The notes under the pieces were generated by a model. The model was not told the origin of the DNA and ran no database searches. It saw only the letters and a program-made list of their open reading frames with translations. A stretch of DNA of 16,949 nt from Thalassospira sp. UBA1131. GTDB lineage: Bacteria > Pseudomonadota > Alphaproteobacteria > Rhodospirillales > Thalassospiraceae. Shown piece by piece: positions 7,488 to 14,549 of this stretch (position 1 is its first letter; each line of letters begins with the position of its first letter). Both the position numbers and the translations under genes were made by a program. The stretch is taken from assembly GCF_002311515.1 (NCBI RefSeq), contig NZ_DCAO01000094.1, positions 1 to 16,949 of the forward strand, written 5' to 3'.

Positions 7488-8258
7488 ATGACGATCGAAC
7501 TCAAAGCCATCAAAAGATACCCGGTCAAGGGAATGCGCGGTGTTGACCTTAAACAGGCAAAAATCAGCGCACACCACATGATTACCGATGATCGTCGCTT
7601 TGTGATTGCCACCCAATCATCTGTCGGACAGGAAGGCGTTCACGAATGGGCCCGCAAAAGCAATTTCCTGCAATTGGTCAACACGCCCAAGCTGGCTGAA
7701 ATCGGCACCGAATATGACGACGCCACCTGCACCCTGACCATCCTTCGAAATGGCCGCGCCATCTGCAAAGGCAAGCTGGACGATAGCATGGGCCGCACCG
7801 TGGTTGAGGATTTCCTCAAGGCGTTTCTGAAAAACGAGATCGCTGGCACGCCCAAGATCTATTCAGTCCCCGATACGAATTTCGGCGACATGAAAGAACC
7901 TTACATATCGCTGCTGAACCTGGCATCGATCCGTGATTTCGGGTCGCGCATCGTGCAAAGCGAAATCGATCCGATGCGTTTTCGCGGCAACCTGTTGATT
8001 GATGGGCTGGAGCCATGGAAAGAGCTTGAATGGAACGAAGACAAGATCATCAAGATCAATGATGTGTCGTTCCGCGTCGTCCATCCGATCACGCGCTGCA
8101 AGGCAACAAGCGTTAATCCCGACACGGCGATTTCCGACATCAACGTGCCGCTAATGCTGCGCAAAGGGGTAAACCACCTTTATATGGGGATTTACATCGA
8201 AGCGCTTGAAGATGGCATGATCACACCGGGTGACAAGCTGACCGTGACCGTCACCTAA
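7488..8258 (+). CDS. MOSC domain-containing protein
   Basis: The protein has 256 residues. The N-terminal part (ELKAIKRYPVKGMRG, residues 4-18) matches the beta-barrel MOSC_N domain. The C-terminal part carries MRFRGNLLIDGLEPWKELEW (163-182) and HPITRCKATSVNPDT (199-213), the MOSC core with the conserved Cys204. MOSC proteins bind the molybdenum cofactor or transfer sulfur; relatives include YcbX/mARC-type reductases and the C-terminal domain of Moco sulfurase. There is no ferredoxin domain here, unlike E. coli YcbX. I place the start at the ATG at 7488 because the conserved domain begins at once and AGGA lies nine bases upstream. It is divergent from clpB and converges on the VirD4-like gene, with nine bases between the two stop codons. 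The substrate is unknown. Confidence 0.88.
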   Translation: MTIELKAIKRYPVKGMRGVDLKQAKISAHHMITDDRRFVIATQSSVGQEGVHEWARKSNFLQLVNTPKLAEIGTEYDDATCTLTILRNGRAICKGKLDDSMGRTVVEDFLKAFLKNEIAGTPKIYSVPDTNFGDMKEPYISLLNLASIRDFGSRIVQSEIDPMRFRGNLLIDGLEPWKELEWNEDKIIKINDVSFRVVHPITRCKATSVNPDTAISDINVPLMLRKGVNHLYMGIYIEALEDGMITPGDKLTVTVT

Positions 8259-8267
8259 GGGCCGTTA

Positions 8268-9860
8268 TCAGTTGCCGGAATTGAATGTCGGGGCGTGTAC
8301 GGCGATGCCCTTGAACATCTCGTCGTGATACCAATCAATGCGGTGCGCACGAATGGGCGGGCATCCCTTGCGGAACAAAATCTGTTCTTCCTTGGGGAAG
8401 CGCGCCACTTCGGCTGATCGCAGGATGGGCTGATTATCCTGAGACCGTAAATGCACCGGGCGGCTGGTATCCTTTCCACCGCCGGTGTCATCAAATTTCG
8501 ACATTGCCGTCAGGCCCGAAACCCAATCCAGGTTAAATGCCCCTTCCTGGCTCAGAACCGAAATAGCGTCCACCCGGCCGACGACATTTTCCCAGTTCAG
8601 GCAAACATCCATCAGGCCGCTGACACCAGAGAACCCCGGCCAGACGATCATGTCCTCGCCGTATCCACCGCCCAGAAGGCGCTCGAACAAGGGCATCCGG
8701 CCAACATTTTCGATCCCATCCAACAAGACCAGAAATTCAGGATCGCCCGATTTCCAGCCACGCTGATTAAGCAGGTTCATCATCCCTGTCAGCATCACGC
8801 GGCTAAAGGATGGCTGAACTTCCGGGTTATCACCGCCAAGCTGACCAACGATAAAGATCGAAACCGGGCCACTGGTGATGTCTTCAAGTGTGAAGCTGCT
8901 TTTGCTGACCAGACGTGCGATTTGCGGATTGTCGAATTCTTCGGTGGCCGCACGGCAGGCCTCGATGATCTTCATCCGCTGATCTTCGGTCATATCAAGG
9001 ATATTCAGCGCGACCTCGGATATGCGGCCATCCACAGACTCAATCCCCATCAGTTCTTCAAGGGTTTTGTAGAACCGGTGCGATGGCATAGTCAGGTTGC
9101 GACGTACCTCGGCAAGGTTGCGGTCTTCCTTGGCACTGCGCTGGATCGTGTAAACGATAAAGCCCTGCAACAACGTCCGTGCGATACGGACTTCCTGTTC
9201 ATCGAGCTCCTTGACAAATACCGGCGCCAAAAGCGTATCGGCGATAAAGCCGGTATCGGTGATCATTCCTTCCCCCTGCTGGCGGATGAAATCGAACGGA
9301 TTGAACTGTTGGGTTTCGACACCGGTTTGTTTGTGCGGATCAATGACAATCAGTCTTTGCCCAAGCTTGGTACGGCGATCATGAATGGCGCGAAAGATGC
9401 TGCCATGGCGCTCATAGACAAACAGGTTGCCGGTGTGCAAAAGCGCGTTTGGCTCTGCCGAAGCGCGATAGAATTCTTCGGGTTTGGTTGAAAAGGTAAT
9501 CACCCGCTTAAGGCCCTTGGCCCCGATCAGGCGCTTGTCCTCGCCCCAACGCCCCAGAACGAAGGACGGATTGCTTTCAAGCAGCTTGCGACCATTAAGG
9601 TCTTCAAGAGTGGCCCACGCGCCCTCGCCGCGACCACCAGATCCTTTTCCGCCCAGTTTCTTCTTTTGCGATTTGGACGATGATGATGGCTTCATTCGGT
9701 TCAGGATGATGACAACCAGCGGAATGAACATCGGGACGATGAAACAGACAGCCCCCAGAAGAGCCAACTCGTAATCACCGTTAAACAGCCCAAGGGCGAT
9801 AACCATACCGCCAAGAGCCCACAGCAAAACCATGACGACCCGAAATAAGCCAGTCCCCAT
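8268..9860 (-). CDS. VirD4/TraG-like type IV coupling protein homologue, degenerate nucleotide-binding motifs
   Basis: This 530-residue inner-membrane protein has two N-terminal hydrophobic segments (about 5-26 and 32-54), a basic Ser/Gly/Lys linker (57-80) and a cytoplasmic domain. Similarity to VirD4/TraG coupling proteins is seen at GAWATLEDL (80-88), VLGRWGEDKRLIG (101-113), GQRLIVIDPH..FNPFDFI (168-192), FLVLLDGIENVGRMPLFERL (376-395) and the C-terminal QPILRSAEVARFPKEEQILF..CPPIRA (477-505). In active family members a P-loop of the type PTRSGKGVG follows the LGR segment; here residues 117-145 contain no GxxxxGK. Walker B, normally hydrophobic-DE, reads LLDG (D381-G382). I infer a non-hydrolysing homologue. 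GGGAG precedes the ATG by seven bases, and the gene ends in tandem TGA-TAA. No relaxase, VirB or mobile-element gene is nearby. The gene lies between DUF4167 and the MOSC gene. Confidence 0.72.
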   Translation of the reverse strand: MGTGLFRVVMVLLWALGGMVIALGLFNGDYELALLGAVCFIVPMFIPLVVIILNRMKPSSSSKSQKKKLGGKGSGGRGEGAWATLEDLNGRKLLESNPSFVLGRWGEDKRLIGAKGLKRVITFSTKPEEFYRASAEPNALLHTGNLFVYERHGSIFRAIHDRRTKLGQRLIVIDPHKQTGVETQQFNPFDFIRQQGEGMITDTGFIADTLLAPVFVKELDEQEVRIARTLLQGFIVYTIQRSAKEDRNLAEVRRNLTMPSHRFYKTLEELMGIESVDGRISEVALNILDMTEDQRMKIIEACRAATEEFDNPQIARLVSKSSFTLEDITSGPVSIFIVGQLGGDNPEVQPSFSRVMLTGMMNLLNQRGWKSGDPEFLVLLDGIENVGRMPLFERLLGGGYGEDMIVWPGFSGVSGLMDVCLNWENVVGRVDAISVLSQEGAFNLDWVSGLTAMSKFDDTGGGKDTSRPVHLRSQDNQPILRSAEVARFPKEEQILFRKGCPPIRAHRIDWYHDEMFKGIAVHAPTFNSGN

Positions 9861-10142
9861 CTATCACTCCCCACGAATGCGCCTGCACCGTGAAAAGACG
9901 CCGGTTCTTTTATCCCGATCTTGCTTCCACGGTTTTATTGATGATTTGTCCCTGCACCCGCGCGAAAAATAATCGAAGGTTGCACGGGATGTTCAATTAT
10001 ATGCTTATACAGTTTTACGACCCTTAAAGCACTGAGTCTTTGGGGGAATGCGTGGTTTTACAGATGTTCCAAACGACAACACCCCTGCAAGCGACGGGCT
10101 TGCAGGGGTGTTTGTCATGTTGAAAGACCGCCTCGGGTCAGA
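9861..10142. promoter_or_regulatory. Upstream region of the VirD4-like gene
   Basis: This 282-base gap contains the DUF4167 terminator at its right end and the VirD4-like promoter. On the minus strand a perfect TATAAT lies at 9996-10001, which would give a leader of roughly 130 bases, but it lacks a good -35. TTGAAC just downstream of it, with an AT-rich box 16-17 bases further on (near 9964-9970), is an alternative. No small gene is evident. Confidence 0.35.
10078..10112 (-). terminator. Hairpin terminator after the DUF4167 gene
   Basis: A perfect 15-bp stem, AACACCCCTGCAAGC with GCTTGCAGGGGTGTT, encloses five bases. It begins 30 bases after the DUF4167 stop codon. The U-tract on the minus strand is poor (TTGTCGTTTGG), so it may act partly as a 3' end-stabilising hairpin. 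The downstream VirD4-like gene therefore probably has its own promoter. Confidence 0.8.
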
Positions 10143-10919
10143 TCAGGCCGAAACCGGCTCGGATCCTTCGTCAGAGGTGGCACCTTCTTCGTCATCGCGA
10201 CCTGCTGCACGGCTACGACCGCGGCGGGCCGTCGGATGGCGGCCACGGGTACGTGCAGTACCGCTTGCGGCACGGCGCGGTTTCTTTTCACCGTCTTCGC
10301 CCTGCTCTGCAGTGTCGGTTTTGTCGGCACTTGCCGGTGCATCATCACCAGATGCTTCTGCCGGTGCGCTTTCCTCTGCGCTGGCGTCATCATCTGATTT
10401 CCGCGGACGACCACGGCCCGGACCACGTGCATCCGAACGACGCGCACGCGGCGTGCGTTTCGGACGGCCACCATCATCATCCGACGTTTCAGCAGAAGTG
10501 TTTTCTGCCTCTACCGGGGTGTTTTCATCGCCATTGTTTGACGCAGAGTCTGCGTTTTCGTTGGCGTCACCCTGTTGATCATCGTTCTGATTTGACTGGC
10601 CATCACTGCGGTCGTCACGGCCACGATTGTTGCGCTGACGATTGTTGTCACCACCACGTTCCTCACGGCGCTGGTTTTCCCATTCCTGGGCAGCCTGAAG
10701 GATGCGGTGGTAATGTTCCGCGTGCTGATAGAAGTTTTCCGCAAGAACCGGATCGTCGGTGCAATCCTTCGCAAGGGAAATGTATTTTTCATAGACCTGT
10801 TGGGCGTTACCGCGTACGCGGCCGTCCGGTCCATTACTGTCAAAATTCTGAAATTTTGGATTTACTGGACGTTTATTCGACTGTTGCCGTCCGCGCGGAC
10901 GTTTATTGTTATTTCTCAT
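10143..10919 (-). CDS. DUF4167 domain-containing protein
   Basis: The protein has 258 residues. A short N-terminal region rich in Asn, Arg and Lys leads into the conserved DUF4167 segment, including VRGNAQQVYEKYISLAKDC and ENFYQHAEHYHRILQAA (about residues 35-77). From residue 85 to the end it is predicted disordered: an Asn/Arg/Asp-rich stretch, then alternating acidic and basic blocks. Two GRP-containing basic patches (GGRPKR at 150-155, GRGRPRK at 168-174) resemble AT-hook cores, and the C-terminus has an RTRGRHPTARRGRSR patch. The family is typical of Alphaproteobacteria and often lies beside prfA/prmC and clpB; its function is unknown, and nucleic-acid binding is an inference from composition. 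The ATG at 10919 has no visible Shine-Dalgarno sequence, and a 3-codon open frame (ATG at 10927) ends on it in an ATGA overlap. Confidence 0.87.
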   Translation of the reverse strand: MRNNNKRPRGRQQSNKRPVNPKFQNFDSNGPDGRVRGNAQQVYEKYISLAKDCTDDPVLAENFYQHAEHYHRILQAAQEWENQRREERGGDNNRQRNNRGRDDRSDGQSNQNDDQQGDANENADSASNNGDENTPVEAENTSAETSDDDGGRPKRTPRARRSDARGPGRGRPRKSDDDASAEESAPAEASGDDAPASADKTDTAEQGEDGEKKPRRAASGTARTRGRHPTARRGRSRAAGRDDEEGATSDEGSEPVSA

Positions 10920-11211
10920 ATCAACATGACTTTGGTGTTGAAGGACAATCCGGTAGCATCATCGGCTCCGGAACCACTCCGTCTGAAAAACATATTTCCC
11001 GCTAAACAGCGCCGATCACGGCATTATTTTTACAAACCTGCCGGGAACCTTGAAAGGAACGGAGATTGTCGACTGTTTACAGGGGAACACGGCGCTTTCA
11101 TAAGCGCGTTGGGCACCCGGCCCGTTCGATTCAACCTATATGGCTTGATCGGTTATTCCAACTGTTTTTTTCACTCGCCTGCGCTTTTTTTACATCACAG
11201 GTGCGGAAATA
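10920..11211. promoter_or_regulatory. Intergenic region between prmC and DUF4167
   Basis: This 292-base gap holds the DUF4167 promoter and the end of the hisS-prmC transcript. Two T7 tracts (11165-11171 and 11185-11191, A-tracts on the minus strand) are exactly 20 bases apart. A small perfect hairpin GCGCTT-TCAT-AAGCGC lies at 11092-11107 without a U-tract. TTTCAA-N17-TAAAAA on the minus strand (about 11027-11055) is a weak promoter candidate. No gene is supported here. Confidence 0.35.
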
Positions 11212-12114
11212 TCAGATTACGCAACGTCCGACGGAACAGCGGGTTTTCTTTGCCGCGACGCAGCGGACAATTCCGCCAAGGTCTTCGCGATACTCCACCC
11301 CGACAAAACCGGCCTCAACCAACATCTGACCGACATCCTTTTCCTGCCCGCGACCGATTTCAAAGATGACGAAACCGCCGGGCTTTGCCAGATCAAACGC
11401 AACACGCGATAAAACGCGATAGGCCGCCAATCCATCCCCCTCATCGGTCAGGGCAAGGCGGGGGTCAAACTTTTGCACCTCCGGCGACAGGGTCGTCATC
11501 TCGTCGGCGGTGATGTAGGGCGGGTTTGACATCACAAGGTCAAATCCCTCTGCCCGGTCTTTGTCATCAAGGGCACTGTCCCAATCCGAGACGCGGAATT
11601 CGACGCTGTCATCAAGCTCAAGCAGCTTGGCATTTTCGCGCGCACAGGCCACCGCACCGTCGCTTAGATCAAGTCCGATACCCGTCGCGCCTGGCAGATC
11701 GCCAATCGCGGACAACAACAAACACCCCGTCCCGGAGCCGAAATCAACAATCCTCGGGGCATCGGCATCCTCAAGGAAATCAATCGCCCATTCGACAAGT
11801 GTTTCACTATCGGGGCGGGGCTCAAGCGTTTCGGGTGACAGCTTGAAAGTATGGCGCCAGAAATCGCGTTCACCCAAGATACGACCGACCGGTTCATGCC
11901 CGACGCGGCGCGCAATCATGCCCCGAAAGGTTTCCGCCTTGTCATCAGGCACAATATCTTCGGGCCATGCACTGATCCGGCCCCCATCAACACCCGCGGC
12001 GCGCGCCAGAAGAATACGCGCATCCATTCGCGGGTTTTCAATACCAGCATCGGTTAAGGCCGCGACGGCCTCAGCCATCAGGCTGCCAAGGGTCGATGGG
12101 GTGTCAGAAGGCAT
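11212..12114 (-). CDS. prmC: Release factor glutamine methyltransferase PrmC (HemK)
   Basis: PrmC transfers a methyl group from S-adenosylmethionine to the glutamine of the GGQ motif of release factors RF1 and RF2. It has 300 residues. An N-terminal helical substrate-binding domain (about 1-90) is followed by a Rossmann methyltransferase domain with motif I VDFGSGTGCLLLS (123-135), the acidic loop GLDLSDGAV (147-155) and the catalytic SNPPYI (196-201) that binds the target glutamine amide. GERDFW (81-86) matches the conserved YG..FYG-like segment preceding the PRPDTE motif, seen here as EPRPDSETLVEWA. The last residues, TRCSVGRCVI, are a short extra tail. The ATG at 12114 lies two bases after the prfA stop with no strong ribosome-binding site, so translational coupling to its own substrate's gene is likely. 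Confidence 0.95.
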   Translation of the reverse strand: MPSDTPSTLGSLMAEAVAALTDAGIENPRMDARILLARAAGVDGGRISAWPEDIVPDDKAETFRGMIARRVGHEPVGRILGERDFWRHTFKLSPETLEPRPDSETLVEWAIDFLEDADAPRIVDFGSGTGCLLLSAIGDLPGATGIGLDLSDGAVACARENAKLLELDDSVEFRVSDWDSALDDKDRAEGFDLVMSNPPYITADEMTTLSPEVQKFDPRLALTDEGDGLAAYRVLSRVAFDLAKPGGFVIFEIGRGQEKDVGQMLVEAGFVGVEYREDLGGIVRCVAAKKTRCSVGRCVI

Positions 12115-12116
12115 GA

Positions 12117-13199
12117 TCAGCTTTCAATTTCGGCAAGCTTCTGGGCCTGCTCTTCGGCGATCAGGGCATCGATCATTTCATCAACCGCCGGACCACCGGC
12201 AATAAAATCATCCAACCGATAAAGTGTAAGGTTGATGCGATGATCGGACACGCGCCCTTGCGGGAAGTTATAGGTGCGAATGCGTTCCGAACGGTCGCCT
12301 GATCCGACCTGTGATTTACGGTCAGCCGCACGTTCGCTGTCTTTGCTTTCGCGTTCCTGATCATAAAGACGCGACATCAGCATCTTCATCGCTTTTTCTT
12401 TGTTCTTGTGTTGCGACTTTGCTTCCTGACTGGCGGCAACCACACCGGTCGGAATATGGGTAATGCGCACGGCACTATCGGTGGTGTTAACGTGCTGGCC
12501 ACCCGCGCCCTGCGATCGATAGGTATCAATACGCAGATCCTTGGGATCGATCTTGATGTCGACTTCTTCGGCCTCTGGCAGCACGGCCACGGTCGCAGCC
12601 GAGGTATGAATACGCCCACCACCTTCGGTCACCGGCACGCGCTGCACGCGGTGCACGCCACTTTCAAATTTCAGGCGTGCGAACACATCGGTACCCGATA
12701 CGTTGACAATCACTTCCTTGAACCCGCCAAGATCGTTTTCGCTGGCATCCATCTGTTCGAACTTCCAGCCGCGGCCTTCGGCATAACGCTGATACATGCG
12801 ATACAAATCGGCGGCAAACAGGGCGGCTTCCTCCCCGCCGGTGCCTGCGCGAATTTCAAGGATGGCGTTCTTGGTGTCGGCTGTATCTTTCGGGATCAGC
12901 ATCAGCTTCATCTGACGCTCTGCCTCGGGCAGTTTATCCTGAATGTCGTATTTTTCGGCCTCGGCCATTTCGCGCATATCGCGATCGCTTGCCGGATCGG
13001 CCAGGATTTCCTCGGCTTCTTCCAGATCGTTCAGAAGCTTTTTATACGCTTCGATCGCCTCGACCACCGGGGCCAGTTCTGCATGTTCGCGCGACAGCTT
13101 GGAAAAGCCATCCCCATCAAGCTCTCCGCTTGAAAGAAGCGAATTGAGTTCGTCAAACCGGCGTGTAACGCCTTCGAGTTTCCCAAGGTCCAAACTCAC
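12117..13199 (-). CDS. prfA: Peptide chain release factor 1 (RF1)
   Basis: RF1 recognises UAA and UAG stop codons in the ribosomal A site and triggers peptide release. It has 360 residues, the same as E. coli. Key motifs: AGTGGEEAALF in the N-terminal half; the codon-reading tripeptide PVT at 189-191 (PAT in E. coli, within the family's PxT pattern); GRIHTSAATVAV; GAGGQHVN with the catalytic GGQ at 233-235; and SERIRTYNFPQGRVSDHR. The absence of an SPF motif makes it RF1, not RF2. The start is a GTG that overlaps the hemA TGA by four bases (GTGA), with CAGGAG eight bases upstream inside hemA. It is third of four genes in a tight operon and directly precedes prmC, whose product methylates Gln235. 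Confidence 0.97.
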   Translation of the reverse strand: MSLDLGKLEGVTRRFDELNSLLSSGELDGDGFSKLSREHAELAPVVEAIEAYKKLLNDLEEAEEILADPASDRDMREMAEAEKYDIQDKLPEAERQMKLMLIPKDTADTKNAILEIRAGTGGEEAALFAADLYRMYQRYAEGRGWKFEQMDASENDLGGFKEVIVNVSGTDVFARLKFESGVHRVQRVPVTEGGGRIHTSAATVAVLPEAEEVDIKIDPKDLRIDTYRSQGAGGQHVNTTDSAVRITHIPTGVVAASQEAKSQHKNKEKAMKMLMSRLYDQERESKDSERAADRKSQVGSGDRSERIRTYNFPQGRVSDHRINLTLYRLDDFIAGGPAVDEMIDALIAEEQAQKLAEIES

Positions 13200-14542
13200 T
13201 CTTTATTCTCCTGTTCAGGGTCGCCCGGCACGTCATCGCGGCCAAGCGGCTTGTCTTCAAGTTCAAACAGGCGCGACAACAGTTTCTGGGCCTTGACCCA
13301 TTCCACGGTGCCCGCACCGTCTGTTGTCGTCGCCAAATCTTTCAATGCCTGTGTCGGCGTATGCAAAAGGCGATTGATCAAAAGCCTTGTCGCCTTTTCC
13401 GCGTCCCCATGACTTTCGGCCAGCGCATCTGCGCGTACCGCTTCAAATCGTTTGCGCAGATCGGCGATTGCCGGCACGGCTGCGCGCTGCGCACGGTCGC
13501 GCACAAAATTATCAATTTCCGCTTCGATCAACGCCCAGGCCTGATCAGCCTTTTCTTCACGGCCGCCGCGCCCTTCGGCAGCGATCTTTTCCAGATCCTC
13601 GATCCGGTAAAAGAAAACCTCGTCAATCTCGTCGACCTGCGGATCAATATCCCCCGGCACGGCCGTATCAATCATCAGAACCGGGCGGAACCGGCGACGT
13701 TTGACCGCCGCCATCGCACGATCCTTGTCGATCATGTAACGCCGCGATCCGCCTGCCGTCAGAACAAGGTCCGCCTCGGCCAGAAGCCGGTCCAGATCAT
13801 CGATTTCCGACCAGTGGCAATCCAGCCTGCGCGCCACCAGACGCGCACGGGCTGCCAAGCGATCCGTCACCAGAATGCGTCCGATACCGCGTTCGGCCAG
13901 CGATGCGGCGATCAGTTCCCCCATGTCGCCAGCCCCCGCCAAAAGCAGGGTACAGTCGCCAAGATCCCCATGCAGGTCGCGCGCAACCGATTGCGCAGCA
14001 GCAGCAATTGATACAGCCCCCTGCCCGATCCCGGTCTGATTGCGGACCTTTTTGGCAATGGCATAGGCAGTTTGATAGACCAGCTCCAACTCACGCCCGA
14101 CCAGATCATGCTTGCGCGCGATCCGGTGCGCATCCTTGACCTGACCAAAAACTTCGGGTTCGCCAATCACCAGACTGTCGAGTGACGCCGCAACGGCAAA
14201 CATATGGCGAAGCGCATCCCGGCCAGACCGAATGTAAAGTTCGGTCGCAAGCTGATCCCGATCCAGATCCGCCCATAGCGACATCAGATCAATCAGGCGT
14301 TCACGCCCGCGTTCGGCCTCGGACGCCAAAAGATGCACTTCGGTGCGATTGCAGGTCGAAACGACAACCGCCTGACCGAGACGGGCCTGTTCAATGGCGG
14401 CCAAAAACTGTGGCAGACGGGCTTCTTCGATGAAGAGACGGTCGCGGGTATCCTCGCTTGAGCGCCGATGATTGGTGCCGATCACCATCAGGCGATCCAG
14501 CGGCCAATCCCCGGCATCCTCATGCGAAATCGCGTCCGTCAC
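13196..14542 (-). CDS. hemA: Glutamyl-tRNA reductase
   Basis: This enzyme reduces glutamyl-tRNA with NADPH to glutamate-1-semialdehyde, the first committed step of tetrapyrrole synthesis by the C5 route. It has 448 residues. The N-terminal catalytic domain has GTNHRRSSEDTRDRL (22-36) and the nucleophilic Cys64 in STCNRTE (62-68). GEPEVFGQVKDAH (127-139) corresponds to the canonical GExQILGQVK. The NADPH domain has LAGAGDMGEL (201-210); the usual following NRT is replaced by TDR at 226-228. The C-terminal dimerisation helices end with NRLLHTPTQALKD. The start is a GTG seven bases after the hisS stop; its ribosome-binding site is weak, so coupling to hisS is likely. The name hemA here means the reductase, not the 5-aminolevulinate synthase that carries the same symbol in many alphaproteobacteria. 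Confidence 0.95.
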   Translation of the reverse strand: MTDAISHEDAGDWPLDRLMVIGTNHRRSSEDTRDRLFIEEARLPQFLAAIEQARLGQAVVVSTCNRTEVHLLASEAERGRERLIDLMSLWADLDRDQLATELYIRSGRDALRHMFAVAASLDSLVIGEPEVFGQVKDAHRIARKHDLVGRELELVYQTAYAIAKKVRNQTGIGQGAVSIAAAAQSVARDLHGDLGDCTLLLAGAGDMGELIAASLAERGIGRILVTDRLAARARLVARRLDCHWSEIDDLDRLLAEADLVLTAGGSRRYMIDKDRAMAAVKRRRFRPVLMIDTAVPGDIDPQVDEIDEVFFYRIEDLEKIAAEGRGGREEKADQAWALIEAEIDNFVRDRAQRAAVPAIADLRKRFEAVRADALAESHGDAEKATRLLINRLLHTPTQALKDLATTTDGAGTVEWVKAQKLLSRLFELEDKPLGRDDVPGDPEQENKE

Positions 14543-14549
14543 ACCATTC

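Noticed and set aside
8451..9491. A 346-codon open frame on the + strand inside the VirD4-like gene
   Set aside because: It is antisense to a gene with clear domain similarity and a good ribosome-binding site. Its own translation shows no recognisable domain, and long antisense frames are common in this codon usage.
8268..9860. Part of a conjugative element or type IV secretion locus
   Set aside because: No relaxase, VirB component, integrase, terminal repeat or attachment site in the window, and flanking genes are housekeeping genes.
10253..11005. His-rich + strand frame opposite DUF4167
   Set aside because: Its odd composition is the complement of the low-complexity acidic and Arg/Asn-rich DUF4167 tail.
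11011..11030. Possible + strand terminator GCCG-ATCA-CGGC followed by a T-rich run
   Set aside because: The stem is only 4 bp and no + strand gene lies upstream that would need it.
13196..14542. HemA as a 5-aminolevulinate synthase, the usual meaning of hemA in alphaproteobacteria
   Set aside because: The sequence has the STCNRTE cysteine motif and NADPH domain of glutamyl-tRNA reductase, and no PLP-enzyme motifs.
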